A stretch of 18,423 bases of DNA from Chloroflexota bacterium (lineage in GTDB: Bacteria; Chloroflexota; UBA6077; CF-72). The position numbers were made by a program, and so were the translations under genes. Under the pieces are notes generated by a model. The model saw only the letters and a program-made list of their open reading frames with translations, searched no databases and was not told the origin of the DNA. This document shows, in pieces, positions 14,085 to 18,423 of this stretch (within the stretch, counting starts at the first letter, position 1; every line of letters starts with the position of its first letter). The DNA lies in NCBI GenBank assembly GCA_019247135.1, contig JAFAPL010000598.1:1-18423 (forward strand), read 5' to 3'.

Positions 14085-14272
14085 CCGCGCAGAATCTTCA
14101 TCGCCACCCACCACAGGCCAAGCACGAACACCACGATCGCCGCCCATTGCGCCAGCGTGGTCGGCTGCGGCAGTTGCGCCGCGCGCGCCGCACCCGCGCG
14201 ACAGCCTGCCAACAACACCGCCATCGTCAGCACCAGCAGGACCACCGCGTGCCGCCGAGCAAGGCACAACAT
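14081..14272 (-). CDS. Small predicted lipoprotein, 63 aa
   Basis: This short protein starts with charged MLCLARRHA, then a hydrophobic stretch ending in the lipobox VLLAGC (Cys24). A short Ala/Pro-rich spacer and a second hydrophobic helix (about 41-60, AQWAAIVVFVLGLWW) follow, ending in KILRG. It would be lipidated and also span or lie in the membrane, or the first helix may simply be a second membrane anchor. I do not recognise a family. The ATG at 14272 is chosen because it starts the signal sequence and has a TACGAT box and a G-rich stretch just upstream; a TTG at 14320 is an alternative. Its stop overlaps the convergent ThDP-enzyme gene by 4 bases. Confidence 0.6.
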   Translation of the reverse strand: MLCLARRHAVVLLVLTMAVLLAGCRAGAARAAQLPQPTTLAQWAAIVVFVLGLWWVAMKILRG

Positions 14273-14281
14273 TCCGCCCGA

Positions 14282-14287
14282 ATCGTA
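14282..14287 (-). promoter_or_regulatory. -10-like box (TACGAT) of the small lipoprotein gene
   Basis: On the minus strand TACGAT ends 9 bases before the ATG at 14272. It supports this start over the TTG at 14320. Confidence 0.4.
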
Positions 14288-14341
14288 CCGCGCGATCCTC
14301 GCTGCGCCCGACTTATTCAATTCGATTGCAGTCTCTCTACG

Positions 14342-14376
14342 CTCCTCAGTGACAGTCCCTCCCTGTTCTCCTCAGT
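14342..14376. repeat. 9-bp direct repeat CTCCTCAGT
   Basis: CTCCTCAGT occurs at 14342-14350 and 14368-14376, 26 bases apart, in the gap between the DUF2461 and lipoprotein genes. The second copy sits between the half-sites of the neighbouring palindromes, suggesting a regulatory region. Confidence 0.5.
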
Positions 14377-14377
14377 A

Positions 14378-14389
14378 GAACACGTGTTC
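14378..14389. promoter_or_regulatory. Perfect palindrome GAACACGTGTTC (SOS-box-like operator candidate)
   Basis: The 12-bp perfect palindrome has the form GAAC-N4-GTTC, as in the LexA (Cheo) box of Gram-positive bacteria. A further GTTCT at 14365-14369 forms a second inverted repeat with AGAAC at 14377-14381. The site lies just after the DUF2461 stop and about 105 bases upstream of the small lipoprotein ATG. LexA binding is an inference. Confidence 0.45.
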
Positions 14390-14398
14390 GGCAGGGTG

Positions 14399-15127
14399 TC
14401 AACTATTTTTCGGGCGCACCAGACGGTCCAGCCACAGCACGACGGGTTTCGCTTCGCGTAACCGCTGGGCCGACCAGTTCACGAACTCGCGAGTCGCCGC
14501 CAGACCCTCGGCAGGATGCGCGCTCAATGCCAGGCCCTTGCGTTTGAGCAGCTCGGCGCGTGGGTGATCCTGTGGGTATGGCGCGGGCACACGCTTCAGC
14601 ATCTCGATCGATTCCACGGTCCAGCCTTTCTTGAGCAGCCGATCCAGGTATTTGTGCAGCGCCGGTCCAGTCTTGTCGTCGGCAATCGCCGACCTCATCC
14701 GCGCGAGCGCCTCCGGCTGCATGTGCCAGCAGCCGACGCCGAGGAATTCGCCGTCCAGGCCAAAGCTGACGTACACCCCGGGCACGGAGTGCTCCTCTTC
14801 ACCGGGCGCGTACGGTCGCAGTGGCAGCTCGGCCGCGACATTCGTCTTGTATGGCGACTTGTCGCGTGCGAAGCGCGTGTCGCGCTGGATGCGGAAGAAG
14901 TGTGGCTCGACCTCGCCCGCGCCCGGGTAGTCCTTCTCCAGCCGGGCTCGCAGCTCCAACACAAACAGTTCCAGCGGTCGACGGCACAGCGCGTCGAACT
15001 CGGACTGGTGAGCCTTGAACCAGGCGCGACTCTGCTCGGCCTGCAATTCCAGGAGAAACTGGACGGCTGCGTCTGGAAAACCTGAAAACCGTTCTGTATC
15101 CGTTGAGGCGCTGGAGACGGCCGGCAT
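14399..15127 (-). CDS. DUF2461-family protein
   Basis: The 242-aa soluble protein matches the DUF2461 family. It has SRAWFKAHQSEFDAL (about 33-47) near the start, the family core IQRDTRFARDKSPYKTN (80-96), and the following PGVYVSFGLDGEFLGVGCWHM (about 116-136). The biochemical function of the family is not established, although it is widespread. The ATG at 15127 is chosen over an upstream start at 15160 because a TACACT box ends 6 bases before it, fitting a leaderless mRNA. It is divergent from the 59-aa gene, with overlapping -10 elements in a 53-base gap. Confidence 0.88.
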   Translation of the reverse strand: MPAVSSASTDTERFSGFPDAAVQFLLELQAEQSRAWFKAHQSEFDALCRRPLELFVLELRARLEKDYPGAGEVEPHFFRIQRDTRFARDKSPYKTNVAAELPLRPYAPGEEEHSVPGVYVSFGLDGEFLGVGCWHMQPEALARMRSAIADDKTGPALHKYLDRLLKKGWTVESIEMLKRVPAPYPQDHPRAELLKRKGLALSAHPAEGLAATREFVNWSAQRLREAKPVVLWLDRLVRPKNS

Positions 15128-15133
15128 GCGCCG

Positions 15134-15143
15134 AGTGTACCGT
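15134..15143. promoter_or_regulatory. Interlocked divergent -10 boxes
   Basis: On the minus strand TACACT (15139-15134) ends 6 bases before the DUF2461 ATG. On the plus strand TACCGT (15138-15143) would start a transcript about 30 bases before the 59-aa gene, which has a GGAG at 15168-15171. The two TAnnnT boxes share their central TA. Confidence 0.4.
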
Positions 15144-15180
15144 TGGCCTGACCGCCACACATCGATCGGAGCGCAAGCGA

Positions 15181-15360
15181 ATGCCGTCTTCTGATTTCGA
15201 ACACGCCGCTGAACGCAAGGCGATCGTCGATTCGGCCGAGTTCCTCGTGCGGCTGGGCGTCCTGTCGCGCAGCAAACTGGCGGACCGTATCGGCGGCTCG
15301 AAACCGTTCCCGCCAGGCGCGTTGGAGCAGGTCCGCGAGCGGCTCACAACGTTCGCCTGA
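15181..15360 (+). CDS. Hypothetical protein, 59 aa
   Basis: I do not recognise this small, charged, helical protein. It has an Asp/Glu-rich N-terminus and a segment LVRLGVLSRSKLADRIGG (about 23-40) that looks like a helix-turn-helix, followed by a Pro-Phe-Pro turn and a last helix. DNA binding is only a guess. The ATG at 15181 has a GGAG 9 bases upstream; a start at 15103 would run through the promoter region and is rejected. It is 10 bases upstream of the deaminase gene and probably shares its transcript. Confidence 0.6.
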   Translation: MPSSDFEHAAERKAIVDSAEFLVRLGVLSRSKLADRIGGSKPFPPGALEQVRERLTTFA

Positions 15361-15370
15361 GCACCCTGCG

Positions 15371-16495
15371 TTGTCGCTCGACAGCTACCTGGCCGCGGCG
15401 CCCAAGGCCGAGCTCCACCTGCACCTGGAGGGAGCAATTCGACCGCACACCGTGCTGGAGCTAGCCACGCGCAATTCTGTCCATCTGCCCTGCGCCACCG
15501 CCGCCGAACTCCAGGAATGGTTCCAATTCACGGATTTCAATCATTTCGTGGAAGTGTACGGCGCGATCAGCCAGTGCTTGCGGTGGTCAGAGGATTTCGA
15601 GCTGATCGCGTACGAGACGGCGAAGGAGCTCGCCGGTCAGAACTGTCGATATGCGGAGCTGGGGTTTTCGCCAGCCTTTCACACACGGGCCGGTGTGGCT
15701 CCCGACGTGTATATGGATGGCCTCTGCCGCGCCCGGGAACGTGCGCGCGGCGAACTGGGCGTCGAGATCGCGTTCATTTTCGACCTCGGACGCTCGTGGC
15801 GAGGCGGCGAAGTGGAGACGCGACGCTGGGCGTCGTACACGGTGGACGTGGCGATCGAGTACCGCTCAGCCGGAGTGGTTGGGCTCGGACTCGGCGGGCC
15901 GGAGGACGGACATCCACCCGAACCATTCGCGGACCTGTTCGAGCGCGGCCGTTGTGCTGGCCTTGGCAGCGCACCGCATGCGGGCGAACACGCGGGTCCG
16001 GCAAGCGTGCGCGGAGCGATCGAGGCGCTGCATGCGGACCGAATCGCGCACGGCGTGCGGGCCATCGAAGACCCGGGCCTGGTGCGACAGCTTGCGCACC
16101 GTCAGATTGCTCTGGACGTGTGTCCGACGAGCAATATTCGACTCGGCGTCTATCCCGATCTTGCGGCGCACCCGTTGCCGCAGCTGATCGCAGCAGGAGT
16201 GGCCGTGACGATCAACACTGACGATCCACCCCTTTTCGGAGTCAGGTTGAACGATGAGGTGTCGCTACTGGCGGACCCGTTTGGACTGGACCTCGCGACG
16301 ATCGACGAGATCCTGCTCAACGGAGTCCGCCACAGCTTTTTGCCGGCGGACAGAAGAAGCCAGATGGAGTCCGCCTTCCGCTCCGAAATGGAGACGCTGA
16401 AGGCGGACCACTTGAAAGGTATGTCTCAGGGGGTTGGCGTACCGGTTGGGCGCGCGCCGCGACCCGCTCCAAAGCCACCCTGTGGCACGACCTGA
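15371..16495 (+). CDS. Adenosine deaminase-family protein
   Basis: The 374-aa amidohydrolase has all key features of the adenosine deaminase family. KAELHLHLEG holds metal ligands H16 and H18, PHAGEHAGP holds the metal-ligand H203 and catalytic E206, RIAHGVRA holds H227, CPTSNI is the next conserved block, and TINTDDPP holds D284 and D285. These enzymes remove the 6-amino group of adenosine, adenine or related compounds such as aminodeoxyfutalosine in the cytoplasm; the substrate is not decided by these motifs. The TTG at 15371 is chosen because PKAELH begins 10 residues later, as in the family; it has no Shine-Dalgarno, so coupling to the 59-aa gene 10 bases upstream is likely. The last 70 bases, a non-conserved Pro/Gly-rich tail, overlap the convergent secreted-protein gene. 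Confidence 0.88.
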   Translation: MSLDSYLAAAPKAELHLHLEGAIRPHTVLELATRNSVHLPCATAAELQEWFQFTDFNHFVEVYGAISQCLRWSEDFELIAYETAKELAGQNCRYAELGFSPAFHTRAGVAPDVYMDGLCRARERARGELGVEIAFIFDLGRSWRGGEVETRRWASYTVDVAIEYRSAGVVGLGLGGPEDGHPPEPFADLFERGRCAGLGSAPHAGEHAGPASVRGAIEALHADRIAHGVRAIEDPGLVRQLAHRQIALDVCPTSNIRLGVYPDLAAHPLPQLIAAGVAVTINTDDPPLFGVRLNDEVSLLADPFGLDLATIDEILLNGVRHSFLPADRRSQMESAFRSEMETLKADHLKGMSQGVGVPVGRAPRPAPKPPCGTT

Positions 16496-17034
16496 TTGAT
16501 GCGCTGATCAATCCCCTGATCGATCTGCTGCTTGCGCTGGTTACCCTGGTCCGCCGTCAGTCGACCGGAGCTTACCGCCTGGTCGATCTGCTGATTGGCC
16601 GCGTTCTTCAGCGCGGTGGCCACATCGGAAGTGTTCTTGCCGTGCGCGCTCGCGACCTGAGCCAGTGACTTGCCGGGCAGCTCCTGGCGCAGCTGGTCGA
16701 CGCTAATGCCGATCGCTTGAGCGGCGGCGTTCAGCTCGGGGCCGAAGCCGCGCGGACCACCTGGGCCACGCCCATTGCCGCGTGCACCGCCACCGGGAAA
16801 TCCGTTACCGGCGGGCAGTCCGGCGTCCTGGCGCGCACCGCTGATTGCTTGTTGAAGGGCCGGAGTCGTGATGCCGAGGCGCTTGGCGAGGGCGTCCAGG
16901 AACGCCTGACCTTTCGCGGACGGCGCCGCTGTGGGTGTGGCCTGAGCCGAGGCGATGCCCACGGCGGTGGTGCCGAGTACGAGGACCGCGGCGCCTGCCA
17001 GGAGCACCCGGCGGAGGTTGAATCGGATGTTCAT
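16426..17034 (-). CDS. Secreted Gly-rich helical-repeat protein
   Basis: The 202-aa protein has a basic start (NIRFNLRR) and a hydrophobic signal sequence with likely cleavage after ASA (residue 30). A helical unit FLDALAKRLGITTPALQQAI (45-64) follows, then a Gly/Arg/Pro-rich linker (about 74-98). A second unit LNAAAQAIGISVDQLRQEL (101-119) comes next, with GKSLAQVASAHGKN (121-134) and a Gln/Asp-rich helix (about 145-182). The LGIT/IGIS units and the KSLAQVA motif are common in exported proteins of high-GC bacteria; their function is unknown. The ATG at 17034 is the only start before the signal sequence. A GGGAGG lies too far upstream (15 bases) to be a normal ribosome site. It is divergent from the response regulator and convergent with the deaminase gene. 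Confidence 0.8.
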   Translation of the reverse strand: MNIRFNLRRVLLAGAAVLVLGTTAVGIASAQATPTAAPSAKGQAFLDALAKRLGITTPALQQAISGARQDAGLPAGNGFPGGGARGNGRGPGGPRGFGPELNAAAQAIGISVDQLRQELPGKSLAQVASAHGKNTSDVATALKNAANQQIDQAVSSGRLTADQGNQRKQQIDQGIDQRINQVVPQGGFGAGRGARPTGTPTP

Positions 17035-17092
17035 GCGGGGTGACGAAAACCTCCCGAGAATTCGATAGTGGCAAGTGTCGGGGCTGGCTACT

Positions 17093-17148
17093 TAACGCTC
17101 CGTTAGCGGACGTTGAAAGCTGCCTGAAATGTGGCCCTCCGTTCAACG
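17093..17148. promoter_or_regulatory. CGTT repeat cluster upstream of the response regulator
   Basis: TAACG-CTC-CGTTA (17093-17105) is an inverted repeat. CGTT recurs at 17101 and 17111, exactly 10 bases apart, and CGTTGAA (17111-17117) has its reverse complement TTCAACG at 17142-17148. OmpR-family regulators bind tandem half-sites about 10-11 bases apart, so this is a candidate autoregulatory operator. It lies between two divergent genes. Confidence 0.4.
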
Positions 17149-17182
17149 CAGGCTTTCTCAGTTGATTCCAAGCAGACGACTC

Positions 17183-17188
17183 TAGGCT
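17183..17188 (+). promoter_or_regulatory. -10 box (TAGGCT) of the response regulator gene
   Basis: TAGGCT matches TAnnnT and ends 8 bases before the ATG at 17197. A TTGATT at 17162-17167 could be a -35, with a short 15-base spacer. Confidence 0.45.
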
Positions 17189-17196
17189 CTGCGGAT

Positions 17197-17865
17197 ATGC
17201 GCGAAGGTCCCCGTGTGTTGCTGATCGGCGAGGACGCACGATTGGCGGCGGTTTTGAGGAACATCCTCGAAGCCGAGGGCTTCCGCGTCGACGCTGGGAC
17301 CGACCTGGCCGCGCAGCACGACCTGGTGCTGCTCGAAGTCGAGCACGATGGCGTCGAGCTCACGCGACAGTTGCGCGAACAGACATGTCGGCCGATCCTG
17401 ATGCTCGCGTCCGGCGCAGATGTCGAACACTGCGTGGCCGGACTCGAAGCGGGCGCCGATGACTACGTGGCCAAGCCGTTCGCGCGTCAGGAGCTGCTGG
17501 CACGCCTGCGGGCGTTGTTGCGTGGCAGATCGCTCGCGGTCGAGGGCACGCGCTGTCGGGTTGGCGTGCTTGCGTATGCGGACGTGAAGCTCGATCTCGA
17601 CACGCGGGAAGCGTGGCGGGCCGGCCGCGCATTGAAGCTGCGGCACCTCGCCTTCGAGCTGCTGACCTATTTCCTGCGCAATCCTGAACGCGTGATCGGT
17701 CGCGCGGAGCTCTTGGAGCACGTCTGGGGATACCCGTATGACGGCGAGGCGAACGTTGTCGAGGTGACGATCAGCCGCCTCCGGCAGGCGCTCGAGGAGC
17801 GGGCCGAGCCGCGACTGATCCAGACCGTGCGGCCGATCGGATACATGCTGCGCGCGCGGTCGTGA
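17197..17865 (+). CDS. OmpR/PhoB-type response regulator with atypical receiver
   Basis: The 222-aa protein has an N-terminal receiver domain (about 5-110) and a C-terminal winged-helix DNA-binding domain (about 122-220). The winged helix shows LKLRHLAFELLTYFLRNPERVIGR, LLEHVWG and VEVTISRLRQAL, ending with VRPIGYML, all typical of OmpR/PhoB. In the receiver, the acidic pair is E12-D13, the Thr/Ser is S72 and the Lys is K93 (GADDYVAKPF). The phospho-acceptor position, normally LLD, is LLE (E47), and the following loop is about three residues shorter than usual. It may therefore act without phosphorylation. No histidine kinase gene lies beside it in the window. The ATG at 17197 is chosen because the fold starts there and a TAGGCT box is 8 bases upstream. 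Confidence 0.92.
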   Translation: MREGPRVLLIGEDARLAAVLRNILEAEGFRVDAGTDLAAQHDLVLLEVEHDGVELTRQLREQTCRPILMLASGADVEHCVAGLEAGADDYVAKPFARQELLARLRALLRGRSLAVEGTRCRVGVLAYADVKLDLDTREAWRAGRALKLRHLAFELLTYFLRNPERVIGRAELLEHVWGYPYDGEANVVEVTISRLRQALEERAEPRLIQTVRPIGYMLRARS

Positions 17866-17880
17866 TCCGCCGACCGCGCG
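17853..17880. terminator. 10-bp perfect inverted repeat at the response regulator stop
   Basis: CGCGCGGTCG (17853-17862) and CGACCGCGCG (17871-17880) are exact reverse complements around an 8-base loop that contains the TGA stop. It lies between two convergent genes and could serve both strands; no T-run is present. Confidence 0.55.
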
Positions 17881-17913
17881 GGTAATGCCAGGCGCCGGCT
17901 CATCCTTTAAGGT

Positions 17914-18423
17914 TTACGTCTGGCACTCGGCGGCGCGTCGCAGCAGCAGCTCGCGCTCGCGCGCGTTGCGAGTCAGCGAGGCCGCGTTGGCGAATTCGGC
18001 CGCGGCTTCATCGCTTCGGCCAAGTTTCTTCAGCAGGTCGCCGCGTACCGCGGGCAACAGGTAGTAACCGTTCAGGGCACCGCTGGCTGCAAGCTCATCC
18101 GCGACCTGCAGACCGGCAGCCGCACCGAACGCCATGCCGACGGCGACGGCGCGATTCAGCTCGACGACAGGCGAGGGCGTCGCGCGCGCGAGCGCGTCGT
18201 ACAGCGCCGCGATGCGAACCCAATCGGTCTGGTCAGGCGAATACGCACGCGCGTGACAGGCCGCGATGGCTGCCTGCAGCGCGTAGGGTCCGAGCGGGTC
18301 CGCGAGGCGTTCGGCCCGCTCGAGGGCGGCCAGTCCGCGGCGGATCAGCAGGCGGTCCCAGCGGGAACGGTCCTGGTCGAGCAACAGCACCGGTTCACCT
18401 GACGGACCCAGACGCGCCTTGAA
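17914..18423 (-). CDS. ECF42-like RNA polymerase sigma factor, C-terminal part (runs off right edge)
   Basis: The reverse frame is open from the right edge to a stop at 17914, giving 169 residues of the C-terminal part. It reads FKARLGPSGEPVLLLDQDRS, then YALQAAIAACHARA, TDWVRIAALYDAL, PVVELNRAVAV and a final helical region with LKKLGRSDEAAAEFANA and ERELLLRRAAE. This is the helical, TPR-like C-terminal extension found in ECF42-type sigma factors (DUF6596 family). The sigma2 and sigma4 domains lie outside the window. Such factors are often paired with a small DGPF-domain (YCII) protein, which may be encoded just outside. It is convergent with the response regulator, with 48 bases between stops. 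Confidence 0.88.
   Translation of the reverse strand, partial: FKARLGPSGEPVLLLDQDRSRWDRLLIRRGLAALERAERLADPLGPYALQAAIAACHARAYSPDQTDWVRIAALYDALARATPSPVVELNRAVAVGMAFGAAAGLQVADELAASGALNGYYLLPAVRGDLLKKLGRSDEAAAEFANAASLTRNARERELLLRRAAECQT

Noticed and set aside
14378..14389. GAACACGTGTTC as a transcription terminator
   Set aside because: The loop would be four bases with only four flanking pairs and no T-run; an operator is the better reading.

Overview
The window is GC-rich, gene-dense bacterial chromosome. No tRNA, rRNA, CRISPR array, insertion sequence or prophage gene is visible. Gene content (SNF2 helicase of the bacterial type, NDH-2, trehalose-synthase-like GH13, TelA with an XpaC-like partner, ECF42-type sigma factor), GC-rich codons, and several start codons lying directly behind TAnnnT boxes fit a soil-type Chloroflexota or Actinomycetota-like organism. 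The phylum is an inference; nothing here is diagnostic.

Left part (1-5388): the 5' part of a SNF2-family helicase reads leftward out of the window and is divergent from a YggT-type membrane protein. Then come a type II NADH dehydrogenase (preceded by a perfect 12-bp inverted repeat), a convergent HAD hydrolase whose 3' end overlaps it, a secreted PQQ-type beta-propeller protein that overlaps the HAD gene start, and an unrecognised 162-aa protein.

Middle (5390-11433): a leftward, overlapping three-gene operon encodes a TreS-like glycosidase, a PAP2 membrane phosphatase and a DJ-1/PfpI stress protein. Divergent from it is a secreted two-domain protein with a Pro/Thr linker. A TelA-family protein and an XpaC-like two-helix membrane protein follow, 3 bases apart.

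Right part (11434-18423): a cyclase/isatin-hydrolase-like metal hydrolase and a ThDP-dependent decarboxylase/synthase-like enzyme form a two-gene unit. A small lipoprotein candidate and a DUF2461 protein lie on the minus strand around an intergenic region rich in GAAC/GTTC half-sites. Next are a 59-aa protein with an adenosine-deaminase-family enzyme, a secreted Gly-rich helical-repeat protein that overlaps it convergently, an orphan OmpR-type response regulator with Glu at the phospho-acceptor position, and the C-terminal part of an ECF42-like sigma factor running off the right edge.

I see no defence island or clearly new multi-gene system. The most interesting points are the atypical response regulator with repeats in its upstream region, the recurring leaderless-type promoters, the cyclase-ThDP enzyme pair, the TreS-PAP2-PfpI operon, and the tail-to-tail gene overlaps of 65-70 bases.
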